From Aphanomyces cochlioides (Eukaryota > Oomycota > Saprolegniomycetes > Saprolegniales > Verrucalvaceae): a stretch of DNA of 64,000 nucleotides. The notes beneath the pieces are model-generated. The model was not told where the DNA came from, ran no database searches, and worked only from the letters and a program-made list of their open reading frames with translations. Within the stretch, counting starts at the first letter, position 1; each line of letters begins with the position of its first letter. The stretch is taken from the NCBI GenBank assembly GCA_019828595.1, contig JAHQRK010000004.1, positions 558,001-622,000 of the forward strand. The letters run 5' to 3'. The position numbers were made by a program, and so were the translations under genes. This document shows positions 30,261-39,355 of this stretch, one piece after another.

Positions 30261-30875
30261 TTATTCCATTTGCATGAGTGCTCTAGTGACATTTCCGATC
30301 GGATTGTTGCCCGCGTAGGGATGAAAGTGGGCGTCGCTCGTGGAGGAACTCTTGGTTTCAGACGAAGGCGAGTCGTGCTTTTTGCTCTTCTTACTCTTCT
30401 TGCTCTTCTTTTCCTTCTTGTGTTTCTTTGATTTCTTCTCGTCTTTGCCTCCATCAGGTGACGATGCACTCACGGCTTGTGGGAGTGTCATCCATGATGG
30501 TTGAAAGAGCTGCTCCATGATTGACTTGGCGGAACCAGGCGACGCGACATCCTTTTGCCAGAATGACCTGTTGCTTTCGTCTGTAGATTCAATAGCAGCT
30601 TCCATGTGCTTGGCGAGCTTGGAGTATTCCGCCATTGCGAGAGGATCGTGCATGAAATCCCGGCTCTTCTTCTCGCCCACCCACGAGTTGACCTTCCTCA
30701 TGATCAAATCTTCCAACTCGACCGCTCGAAGGAGCTGGGGATGCGGCTGCAGATTTCCTGACCGATTTGTGTTGCTATTCGTGGCCAAGATAAACGCTTC
30801 TTGCTTGCACAACGCCGCATGGAGCTGCTTGACGATGGGATGGCCGACCGCTTCCCATTTTTCAGCATTCGTCAT
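30261..30875 (-). CDS. Orphan protein with Lys/Ser-rich tail, 204 aa
   Basis: A single exon from ATG 30875 (MTNAEKWEAVGHPIVKQL). The first 150 residues are helical (KQLHAALCKQEAFILATN, LEDLIMRKVNSWVGEKK, AMAEYSKLAKHMEAAI). They are followed by a Lys-rich run (DEKKSKKHKKEKKSKKSKK) and a short end (GNNPIGNVTRALMQME). Lys-rich tracts of this kind suit nucleolar or RNA-associated proteins, but no family is recognised. It is convergent with the HMG-CoA synthase gene (39 bp between stops). A TATCCGG/ATCCGGA pair sits immediately upstream of the ATG. Confidence 0.6.
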   Translation of the reverse strand: MTNAEKWEAVGHPIVKQLHAALCKQEAFILATNSNTNRSGNLQPHPQLLRAVELEDLIMRKVNSWVGEKKSRDFMHDPLAMAEYSKLAKHMEAAIESTDESNRSFWQKDVASPGSAKSIMEQLFQPSWMTLPQAVSASSPDGGKDEKKSKKHKKEKKSKKSKKSKKHDSPSSETKSSSTSDAHFHPYAGNNPIGNVTRALMQME

Positions 30876-30880
30876 ATTCA

Positions 30881-30901
30881 CGTATCCGGCTTCATCCGGA
30901 T
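30881..30901. promoter_or_regulatory. TATCCGG and ATCCGGATA elements next to a start codon
   Basis: CGTATCCGGC at 30881 and CATCCGGATAG at 30894. Both lie within 30 bp upstream of the ATG at 30875 (-). Confidence 0.45.
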
Positions 30902-31153
30902 AGAAATGTCAAACAAAACATCACACAACTCAAATGTCCATCGAAAGTGCAGTGTGTCACGCCAAGCTCGTCGCGACAAGCAAGCTCCTCTCTACAGCTC
31001 TAGCTCTCGACTTGAGATGCATTTGTCGATCCTTTGTGCCATGATTAGCATCTCCGAGAAAGCCGCCATAGACGTAGAAAGACAAGGAATCATGCTTGAC
31101 AAACTTTTATTCATATATGACCCAAAGTCTCATTCTATGCGGTGACTTGACCC

Positions 31154-32723
31154 TCAGCTTGAAAAACTAAATGAAAATTGAGGGGCTGCTGCCTCTGTCT
31201 GGATCAACGAAGCCCATGTCGTTTTCTTCGCGCGCTGTTCCTCTGCCTTGTCAAATGGCTCAAGAAGTTCTGGGTGGTTTTCTTCAAGGGCGGCTCGAAA
31301 GTTGGCATACAAGAGCGGTCGCTTGGCTTCTTCGTCCAAACCAGACACTTGGTTGGGTTTTTCTTTGAGGAAGTGCAGAACGTGCTACGTACGCTCATGA
31401 ACATCAAGCTACAAGTCTAAATCTTACCTCCAGATTGCTCGTCGAGACGTAGTTTTGTGTAATGGCAAGAGATTCCTCAACGTTGAGCACGAGATGCCAC
31501 CATCCGCGCGGGACGAAAATCATTTCACCAGTGCGGCAAATGCCTTCGAGATGCTGTGGCGTCTTGGACTTGGTCTGTGAATAAAACGTAACGAACCACT
31601 CCATGAGGGACACTGGCGTCGACACTTCACCGCCGTCGGCACTGGGATGCACTCCAGGCGGGACTATTTCCGGTGGAAACATGATCCACTTTTTGCTTCC
31701 ACGGAGCACAGCATTCCATGCACAGGTTGAATTCGGGTCAATGTGGAACGACGATCCAGAGCCTTCAGGACCAAAGATGAGCCAGCGATAGTCCGGACGG
31801 CCTTCAGGGCCAAGCAATTTGAATAGATCGTCCTACGAGCCACGGCTACATTAGGCCATGGAATGCAGAGGAGAAATCACCTGGAAGAAATCGGGGACTG
31901 TGTAGTCGGCTGCAAGTTGAGGGACGGTGGAGGCGAACTTCTTGTCAAAAATGAAGAGAGGTTGATCGTCGCGAAGCGTGCGTGAGTAGCGCATGTACTT
32001 GTCCATCGTCATGGCAAAGCCACCGGCATAGAAGGTCGTGTCGCGGCACTTTTCTCGCAAATATTCATCGGTCCATCGAGTCATCGCTGGCCACTTTGTG
32101 ACGACGTTTGTGAGGATTACAGGTAGATTTGGTCTTTCATATTGAGCTTTGAAATCTTCGACGGAGAGCTTGGAGCCATCGACACGTGGAATCGTGTCAA
32201 TCGCCATGGATTGCTTGGACAAAACTGCTGAAGGACGTTGCGCACAGTAGAAAGGCTGAAAGAGGAGATCCGAGTAGAAACCTTGGACTCGGACGCGTGG
32301 TTTGTTGGGATATTGAAAAGCCGGCTTGGCCGTCGCAATGTAGCTCTCTCGCCATGTTGTCATCGGAGTCAATGAGCCCCCAAACTGTTCAAGGACCAAT
32401 GTGCGCCAAAACTCATCGTGGTAGCAGAACACATACCATGCGCGGCTTGAACAAGCTGTCGTTCCGAGTGTTGTAGCGTCCAAGCAGCCAAAGATCGCGT
32501 GGAGAACCGTGTCAGGCAATTGATCCAATCGTCCAAGGCCGTCATGTCGGCAAGGCGCAATGCCTTTATCCATGTCGTTGAAGCAGTTTCCCCATGGTTT
32601 CACGCCCAGAGGATGATGCAACACTGAGCTTTCTTGTGATTCCGATTCGTTCTTGCCGATTGAAGCGCCACGAGGGGACGAATGCCGCTCCGCGTCGTCG
32701 CTGCGCGGTCGCTTGTTGGTCAT
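31154..32723 (-). CDS. F-box-JmjC 2-oxoglutarate dioxygenase (JMJD6-like)
   Basis: Three exons on the minus strand: 32723-31881, 31832-31428, 31384-31154, giving 492 aa with introns of 48 and 43 nt. A disordered basic N-terminus (TNKRPRSDDAERHSSPRG) precedes an F-box at about residues 70-110 (LDQLPDTVLHAIFGCLD, then WYVFCYHDEFWR). The JmjC domain (about 190-440) carries the iron ligands HID in SSFHIDPNSTCAWNAV, the distal His in PRGWWHLVLNVEESLA, and the oxoglutarate-side KKWIMFPP. F-box plus JmjC occurs in plant JMJ20/21-type and JMJD6-related proteins that hydroxylate or demethylate lysine or arginine. The C-terminal helix ends in FSFSFSS. The F-box suggests assembly into an SCF ligase. Confidence 0.85.
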
Positions 32724-33567
32724 CTGTCCACTGAGGCATGCAATCCCACGAGCCAATCACAGCCACGGTGCATAGAATCGACATAAATGATTGGCTACTC
32801 AAAATTCTTTTTTTGATTGGCTGATTCAGTCATCCGGATGAAATTGGGTGTTATCCGGATGACACCAAAATTTTAAATTCCCAGGATCATCTTTGGACGA
32901 CCTTCTCCTGGCATGAGAGCGTTGCCGACGCTCGGTAGACTAAATCTCATGTCCATATCGCACGCATCCTTCGAGATCTTCAGGCAACACTCGATTGCGT
33001 TGCATGGCTAAGAGTACACCGGTCGAGATAGCTCTGGCGGTGTGAATGCTGTGTCTGCAATTGAAGCTTATACAGGCTGCACTGTGAAACAATGTTGATG
33101 ACTGCAGAGCGAATAGACTTTGCGATTCTTTCTTATCGTGCGTACCATTCAACGCGACTCCAACTCTCCAGACACAAGTATGTTGTCGGATGTACGACCG
33201 ATCGACAGCAATTGGCAGGTCAACGATCGAGTGAAAACTTTGCAGCTCGCCGAGACGAGATGGTGGAATGCTGGCGGCGCAGAATTCACTCTCTCTTTCG
33301 ACCAGATTGAGTTGATTTTCAGTTTATGAAATGCAGCAACTCGAGTGCATTCCATCTTGCGCGATGTCTGGTGAATGCGGTTTTGTAACCTTTCGGACGC
33401 CCAATCACGATCTTTTCTTTCGTCGGAGCCAATCAGATCGTCGGATTTTTGGACGAGAAATTTTTTGAGACATTTGAAAAGTGTGAAAGGTCCCAAGATG
33501 TGCATTTCCGAATTTCTCCGATGATGAACCACCGCGCAAGTCTGCTCGATCCCGTCTCTGGCGCTCG
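32724..33567. other. Intergenic, JmjC promoter then non-coding
   Basis: ATTGGCT boxes near 32752, 32791 and 32816, and two ATCCGGATG elements at 32830 and 32855, lie within 140 bp of the JmjC ATG. From 32870 to 33567 only short unsupported ORFs are seen. Confidence 0.5.
32829..32864. promoter_or_regulatory. Two ATCCGGAT elements upstream of the JmjC gene
   Basis: TCATCCGGATGA at 32829 and TTATCCGGATGA at 32853, separated by 14 bp, with inverted CCAAT boxes between them and the gene. Confidence 0.5.
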
Positions 33568-34632
33568 ATGGCGCATCTGCATGAAGACTCTGGAGATGCT
33601 CTCGATCTTCCACTCCCTGGATGGATTGCTCCAAGATGCAAGGCAGATCCAAAGCTCAAGAACGTGACGTGGATGCTCGAGCCACTTGTTTCGTCGCTTC
33701 AGAGCTTCTGCACGTCCGAGAAGATGCTTCTGACTCCGACAGAATCGCCATCACGACGACATGCTAAGACACTGCAGGAGACATTTGACTTGGTGCTACT
33801 CGATCTCTTGTCACTCTTGTGCATTGTTGGAAATCCGATCCTCGATGTCTACTTGGGCCGTGTCTACAACGTGCTCTGTCGTCTGCGCTTCGAGCGAGAT
33901 AGCGACCACCCGTGGGAAGCTCCCGTCGCACAACCTCCCATTGAATGCGCGGCCTTGCTTCGCTTTCATGTTCATCTGACCAAGTCGAGGCTGTATGCAT
34001 TGAAAGTGACATGGCCTGCGACTTCCGCCACTTGGACCATCCGCCGCTCGTTCTCTCACTTTAGCAACCTCCGCCGTGACTTGACTGCCATCTTCCATCA
34101 GCTCCAGCTGCCGCTCTTCCAACTGCGGCGGATTCTTCCAACTGCGGTGGATTCTTCGCTCAGCGTTGGCTCAACCGTGGCCGAAGATATCGTGGCATCA
34201 TTCTCGAGCAGTCGCGCGTACCGCCAAGATGCTTTCAGCAACCTGGTAGAGCACCTCATGCACGTGCGCTGGCTCTGCTATCAATGCCACGATCCTGGCC
34301 ATCCTGCTCTGGATGATGCATTCGCTCTTGTCTTAGCGCTCTTGGATTCTTTCCTCGAAGTGCCTTCGACAATTCCAAGACGCAGTCCTTCCATGGTGGT
34401 CAATGAGATAGACAACCCCATCCATGTCGATCGCGCTCCTGCCGTCCATTCAGACGCGACCAAACAAGTCGAAGTCTGTCACTGGCCCAAGCAGCCTGAC
34501 GTTGTCTCCTGCTTGGCACATCGTCCTTCTTGTCATCGTGCTCGTTCTCTTTCATTTTGCTTTGAATACCTCAATATCATGAGCGCAATTCACGTCATTG
34601 CCCATGACGAAGCGCCTCATTATGCAGTCTAG
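33568..34632 (+). CDS. Orphan helical protein, 354 aa
   Basis: A single open frame from ATG 33568. The frame stays open about 70 bp upstream, so a further 5' exon is possible. The sequence is predominantly alpha-helical: LEPLVSSLQSFC, TFDLVLLDLLSLLCIVG, RVYNVLCRLRFER, LLRFHVHLTKSRLYALK, HFSNLRRDLTAIFHQL, LVEHLMHVRWLCYQC, and DDAFALVLALLDSFLEV, with a poorly structured His/Pro/Ser tail. No catalytic or binding motif is recognised. Length, continuous helix periodicity and low stop density support a real gene. The C-terminal 60 residues look less protein-like and may reflect a missed intron. Confidence 0.5.
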   Translation: MAHLHEDSGDALDLPLPGWIAPRCKADPKLKNVTWMLEPLVSSLQSFCTSEKMLLTPTESPSRRHAKTLQETFDLVLLDLLSLLCIVGNPILDVYLGRVYNVLCRLRFERDSDHPWEAPVAQPPIECAALLRFHVHLTKSRLYALKVTWPATSATWTIRRSFSHFSNLRRDLTAIFHQLQLPLFQLRRILPTAVDSSLSVGSTVAEDIVASFSSSRAYRQDAFSNLVEHLMHVRWLCYQCHDPGHPALDDAFALVLALLDSFLEVPSTIPRRSPSMVVNEIDNPIHVDRAPAVHSDATKQVEVCHWPKQPDVVSCLAHRPSCHRARSLSFCFEYLNIMSAIHVIAHDEAPHYAV

Positions 34633-35267
34633 GCCACAAGGCTGGCTCTACCGAATGATCCAGCAATGGCGCATGCTCGTGCGAAAGAGTTGCTCCACGT
34701 GCAGCATGCTGCAGCTCACCAAAGTGTGTGTCCTCGAAGCCTGCATTACTGTAGAGTTGTCTTCGCTTGATCGTGCATACGCATGTATGTGTAATGAAAT
34801 CTTCATAAGGAGGAGCAATCAACGCCACGAAGCTCGTTATCTCTTCAGCTGCACTTTCTTTCACTCTGCTGCTCAATCAACCACACAATTCCGCACTCCC
34901 CTTGTGCTGAGAGATACAATTCGATGGGAGTTCAATTCGTAGGCTGTGACGTTCCTCAACACAACGAAGCTCGAAACTTGCCCGGGAACGCGATCTATGA
35001 TGGAGATATGCTTCAGCGTGGTCTAAGCTCTCCATCTATAGGCGCAAACTACCGCAGAGCCGTCCGTTCTCAATCATCTTCTCGCCTGGTGTTCATCTTG
35101 CAGTTGATGACCCCGAAGAACATCAGTCGAATTCCTCAATGATAAATGGACCAATCAAATACCATGATTTTGATTTCGACGGTTTTGATTGGTCCACTTG
35201 CCACCGAGAGAAGTCTGGTCTGTCGCCGCATCATCCAAGATCCTCAGCATCCGCAGTTGGGCCGAGG
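34633..35267. other. Intergenic, ankyrin-gene promoter
   Basis: Nothing coding is supported. CCAATC at about 35149 and GATTGG at 35184 face each other 30 bp apart. An ATG at 35139 is in frame with the ankyrin gene but would translate across both boxes. Confidence 0.4.
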
Positions 35268-36875
35268 ATGCTCTGTGAGCTCGCGCTTGTCAACAATGAC
35301 GTCTTTCGCGTCGTCGTGGCCTTCCAGGATGGCATTCCCGGCCGAATTTACGACCGAATCGGCGCGGCGAAAGCGCTAAAGTTCCGCCACACACGCGTCG
35401 GCTACGATACAAAGAGTCAACCGATTGGCATCTACTACGTACCGACGGAAATGCAAGCGCAATTTCAAGGAACGGGGCTTCTGAATGACGGAGCTAGCGC
35501 TGACATGAAGAAATATATCAAAGCAGACGACCTGTACTTGAATAACCTCCAACGCGATCGACGACTTGCTCTCCATCTTGCAATCTTTGCTGGCGATCTT
35601 TCGTTGGTACGAGCCATGCTTGAACACGATCCAACATGGGCGTCTGGTGAAGCTCTGTCCTGCGCAGTGTACTTTGGACACCAACACATCGCGGAATATC
35701 TCGTCGACGCTAGAAAGACACTCCAAGGCTTGCGCAAATTTACAAAGGAAGGCGCACATTTGGTCCTGGACATTGCCGCGATGCATGGCCACTACGAACT
35801 TCTCGAGTTTTTGCGGCCTCATGAACCGCTTGGCTGCTCTGTTCGCGCCATGGACCATGTAGCCGCGCTTGGGAACCTCAAAATGGTGCAATTCCTCCAT
35901 GAAAATCGCACGGAAGGATGCACTTCTGCTGCGATGGACACGGCTGCTGCTTGTGGCCACATGGACGTCGTCGTGTTCCTCCACACGAAACGGCATGAAG
36001 GATGCACGACCAAGGCCTTGGACTGCGCCGCGGGTCAAGGCCATTTGGAATTGGTCAAGTTTCTTTGCGAGAACCGAACAGAAGGCGCCACCCCCGCCGC
36101 GCTCCATTTTGCGGCAGAGCAAGGACATTTGGAAGTCGTGAAATATTTACATCCACGCTTTCCACGTGGGTGGAGTCCCCATGCCATGGACGCAGCCGCG
36201 CGCCATGGACGCTATGACATTGTACGTTTCTTTCACGAACAAGGCGAGAAATGCACCGCGGCGGCAATGGATAGCGCCGCCGCCAATGGCCATCTCATGG
36301 TCGTCAAGTTCCTCCACGCAAATCGTCGAGAAGGCTGTTCTACCCACGCCATGGATAGCGCGGCAACAAATGGACATTTTGAAGTTGTGAAATTTCTCCA
36401 CACCAACCGCACTGAAGGATGTACGACTGCCGCCATGGACGGTGCGGCGTGGCATGGCCACATGGACATTGTCCTATTCCTACACAAGAATCGCCGAGAA
36501 GGATGTACGCGCGGCGCTATGGACTGGGCCGCAACGGCGGGACATTTGGAAATTGTGAAATTTCTCCACGAGCACCGATACGAAGGATGCACAACCGTCG
36601 CCATGGACGGCGCGGCGTGGAATGGTCATCTCCAAGTCGTTCAGTTCCTCCACAAGCATCGCTCGGAAGGATACACCCAAGCGGCGCGCGACAATGCCGA
36701 TCGCAACGGCCACACCGAAATTGTCCGCTTCCTCGACATTGCGCGGATCTACGCGACTAAGAAGAAACCAAAGTCGCCGCCGCCCAAGGCGCCTCATGAA
36801 CGCAAGTCCATGTGGAATCGCATCGTTGAAGTTTTACCGCGCTACCGCGACAAATCGCCGCGCCAAGTTGTTTGA
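35268..36875 (+). CDS. Ankyrin-repeat protein of the oomycete expanded family
   Basis: A single exon, 535 aa from ATG 35268; an in-frame ATG at 35139 would give 578. The start MLCELALVNNDVFRVVVAFQDG is the usual N-terminal helix of oomycete ankyrin proteins. Degenerate repeats follow (HLAIFAGDLSLVRAML, SCAVYFGHQHIAEYLV, DIAAMHGHYELLEFL), then eleven regular 34-residue units with consensus GCTxxAMDxAAxxGHLExVKFLHxxRxE. The C-terminus is basic and Pro-rich (KKKPKSPPPKAPHERK). These solenoids bind other proteins; partner and role are unknown. The near-identical repeat DNA indicates recent tandem amplification. Confidence 0.85.
   Translation: MLCELALVNNDVFRVVVAFQDGIPGRIYDRIGAAKALKFRHTRVGYDTKSQPIGIYYVPTEMQAQFQGTGLLNDGASADMKKYIKADDLYLNNLQRDRRLALHLAIFAGDLSLVRAMLEHDPTWASGEALSCAVYFGHQHIAEYLVDARKTLQGLRKFTKEGAHLVLDIAAMHGHYELLEFLRPHEPLGCSVRAMDHVAALGNLKMVQFLHENRTEGCTSAAMDTAAACGHMDVVVFLHTKRHEGCTTKALDCAAGQGHLELVKFLCENRTEGATPAALHFAAEQGHLEVVKYLHPRFPRGWSPHAMDAAARHGRYDIVRFFHEQGEKCTAAAMDSAAANGHLMVVKFLHANRREGCSTHAMDSAATNGHFEVVKFLHTNRTEGCTTAAMDGAAWHGHMDIVLFLHKNRREGCTRGAMDWAATAGHLEIVKFLHEHRYEGCTTVAMDGAAWNGHLQVVQFLHKHRSEGYTQAARDNADRNGHTEIVRFLDIARIYATKKKPKSPPPKAPHERKSMWNRIVEVLPRYRDKSPRQVV
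35827..36740 (+). repeat. Eleven 34-residue ankyrin units (about 102-bp period)
   Basis: Recurrent GAAGGATGCAC and GCCATGGAC blocks every about 102 bp across 35827-36740. Unit 6 lacks the leading Gly-Cys, and unit 11 is GYTQAARD. Confidence 0.75.
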
Positions 36876-37006
36876 TCTATCTATGTAATGCATGCGAGTT
36901 GCTTTGTCACGAGGAGGAAGAGATACACAGAAATGGGTTTCTTAGAGAGAGCAGAGCAATAAATACGATCGCATGGAAGAGAGTGCGCGCCTTGTCGTCG
37001 GTTCCT

Positions 37007-38308
37007 CTAAATGTTGAGCGTTTGCTGGCCGACCGGGTCCTTCGTGTTGAGGTTGCCGACCGCATGCAGCTTCTTGTGTCGCGCAAAGTTGGACACTTGC
37101 GTGAATCGTTTCTGGCAACCGGGGAATGGACATTCGTATGGTTGGACCCCAGCATGCATCCAAATGTGTTCCTTCAAGCTGACGCTGTGCGCAAATCGCT
37201 TGCCGCAGCCATCGTAGTGACACACATAAGGCTTGATGCCTTCGTGGCTGCGCTCGTGGGCACGCAAGTTGGAGCTGTGGGCGTACGTCTTGCCACAGCC
37301 AGGGTGCGAGCACACCAGAGGCTTCTCGCCCGTGTGAGTTCGAATGTGGTTTTTCAACTCGGATCGGCCACGGAATTGCTTGTGGCAAATCTCGCACGCA
37401 TGACGCTGAGATGGCTTCGTCTTGGTTTTGCTCTGCTTCGGCTTGGAATACATCTCAACTTGCTCCATAAACTTGACCTGGCCGTTGCTCTGCAAGGCTT
37501 GGCGTGTGGCACTGTCGACGACTGCAGAAGTTACAGTATGACGGCGCTTGTTTGGGCCATCAGGATTGTTCAGGTTTGAGCGTGGGGCTTCATAATTACC
37601 AATCATCTCAAGCGAGATGGGTTGCTTTGGCCCAGCATTCGTCAAGCTCTTGACGTATTCGTCGAGTTCAGAGAAGGCATCTCGGACGTAATCGCTTATG
37701 GCCCACACGGTGTTTTCATGCATTTGTTCCAAGTCAAACACGTATTCTTCATCAAGTTGACGCACAGTATCTGGTTGATATTTTCGGATGACATCAATGA
37801 GGCCGCGCAAATATTGACTCGGGAGCATGGTTATGCGATGGACCAGTCGCTGTTTGTCATCAAACGTCATGGGTTGGATATCCGCGGGATACATAAAATC
37901 CGACGAAGTGCTCTTCGACTTGGGCTCGACATCGGGGTTGAACGGAGGCATGTTCATCGGATGCATCGAGGATGAGTTCATGGGGAGCAAACTACTGATC
38001 GAGAACGTCGACGACGTGCGTCCTTCAAACGCAGGGCGCGACGGTGGCAATCCCCCGTACATGCCGCCAAACTGCATGGCGCTCGACGACGAGTTCGATG
38101 TCGACGCCATGACGGCATTCGAAGCTTCTCGGAGCGTCGCACTTCGCGTGCGCTTCAATCCAGGATGGCTTGGGGGCAACCCGCTCGAACTATTCGAGGC
38201 TTCATGGAGCGGCAGTCCGTCGGTCGTCTTTCGAGTCATATGACCAAAGCGCCAGATTCGAGGGGGCGAATTTGAAAATGTCGAATGCTGGTAAGTTTGG
38301 ACCACCAT
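37007..38308 (-). CDS. NET domain-four C2H2 zinc finger protein
   Basis: A single exon, 433 aa from ATG 38308; ATG 38239 is an alternative. After a Ser/Met/Pro-rich N-terminus, about residues 147-210 form a bromodomain-type extra-terminal (NET) domain: MTFDDKQRLVHRITMLP, LRGLIDVIRKYQPD, EEYVFDLEQMHENTVWAISDYV, the BRD2/3/4 arrangement. A basic linker (NKRRHTVTS, KPKQSKTKTKPSQ) precedes four C2H2 fingers (CEICHKQF, CSHPGCGKTY, CHYDGCGKRF, CPFPGCQKRF) with a canonical HTGEKP linker. The fingers should bind specific DNA while NET recruits chromatin partners. I know of no bromodomain in this gene, so NET is used outside its usual context. Confidence 0.88.
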   Translation of the reverse strand: MVVQTYQHSTFSNSPPRIWRFGHMTRKTTDGLPLHEASNSSSGLPPSHPGLKRTRSATLREASNAVMASTSNSSSSAMQFGGMYGGLPPSRPAFEGRTSSTFSISSLLPMNSSSMHPMNMPPFNPDVEPKSKSTSSDFMYPADIQPMTFDDKQRLVHRITMLPSQYLRGLIDVIRKYQPDTVRQLDEEYVFDLEQMHENTVWAISDYVRDAFSELDEYVKSLTNAGPKQPISLEMIGNYEAPRSNLNNPDGPNKRRHTVTSAVVDSATRQALQSNGQVKFMEQVEMYSKPKQSKTKTKPSQRHACEICHKQFRGRSELKNHIRTHTGEKPLVCSHPGCGKTYAHSSNLRAHERSHEGIKPYVCHYDGCGKRFAHSVSLKEHIWMHAGVQPYECPFPGCQKRFTQVSNFARHKKLHAVGNLNTKDPVGQQTLNI

Positions 38309-38679
38309 TCTTTGACTTGATTTCACTATACTGGATAGTTCTCGTCCCGTTATAAAATAAAAAAATGAATTCTTAAATATTCAATTAATATTCAAAATTT
38401 TGTACTTGACATTTGTATACATTTGATTCAAGATAATTAAAATTTCGATATAATTTATAAAAACAAATTCCAGAACACGGGGCTGAAAATTTGTATGCCA
38501 CATACATTCGGCAAAAGTGAATTTTTTAGCCAATCAAAGACAAGAATTTGAAAGTAGTCGTCGCTGATTGGTTAAATTTTTCTTAACCTAACCATCACTC
38601 TCAAACCAACCGACATTCCAACGACGAAATGTTGTTCTCGTATGATCCTGGCCGTGAGGACCTTGCTGGGAATTGGAGC
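38309..38679. other. Divergent promoter, zinc-finger gene / membrane-protein gene
   Basis: AT-rich 38345-38470. CCAATC at about 38532 and GATTGGTT at 38566 face each other, the same opposed CCAAT arrangement as at 32.8 and 35.15 kb. Confidence 0.45.
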
Positions 38680-39346
38680 ATGAAGAGGATCCTCGCCGCC
38701 GTCGTGACCGTTGCTGCGGTATTTCAAGGCATTCTGGCCGAATCCGCGGCTGGAAACGTCGCCGTTCTCCGTCCAAATGAACTGGTGACCAAGCAAGTGA
38801 TTTTTCCAAATCGACCGGTGGTCTACGAGCTCCAAACGGCTCCGGACCAAGCATATGAAGTCAAACTCTCGTATCGCGCCACGACGCCCAGCATATTCAA
38901 GCTGCGTATTCTAGACTCCAACGAGTTGAATGAGCGTATTCAGTACAGAAATATGCGCCGCGTATTGAACACCGAGAAGACGTTTGTTAGAGGCGTTCCT
39001 GGGAAAGTGTTCTTCGTCGAGGTGAGCGCTATCTCCAGTGCAATGACGACTCATATTGCGTGAAGGTCGCCATGCAAGTCGAAGGCATTTCTTACCGCCT
39101 CAGCAAAGAGCAAATGGACGAACGGAGAACGGAATTTGATATCCTGCTGGAAGAAGTGGTAATTTGATCGACCTGTCTGATGGAAGTAACCGAATGTGTC
39201 CTTTTTAGGTTCTCCAAGCCTTGCCTCGAAGCGCCATCATGCTCATTCTTGTGGCTGTGGCCATGTTGACGTCCATGTTTCTTTGCGTCTACCCTCACGT
39301 GCTCCAACTCGTTTCGCCCGTACATAACCCGACGAAAATCAAGTAA
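38680..39346 (+). CDS. Type I membrane protein with lumenal beta domain
   Basis: Three exons, 38680-39021, 39066-39158, 39209-39346, giving 190 aa. The start at 38680 opens a clear signal peptide (MKRILAAVVTVAAVFQGILA); an upstream in-frame ATG at 38629 would add 17 residues before it. The lumenal part alternates beta-strands (NELVTKQVIFPNRPVVYEL, YEVKLSYRATTPSIFKLRIL, RVLNTEKTFVRGVPGKVFFVEV). One transmembrane helix follows (SAIMLILVAVAMLTSMFL) with a short cytosolic tail. The first intron uses an AAG acceptor. I do not recognise the family; a role in the secretory pathway is inferred only from topology. The stop is 9 bp from the convergent LRR gene. Confidence 0.65.
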
Positions 39347-39355
39347 TCTGTCATC

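Noticed and set aside
32724..32756. Upstream extension of the JmjC ORF (residues before MTNKRP)
   Set aside because: The extension begins at TTG and runs through an inverted CCAAT box; the first ATG is 32723.
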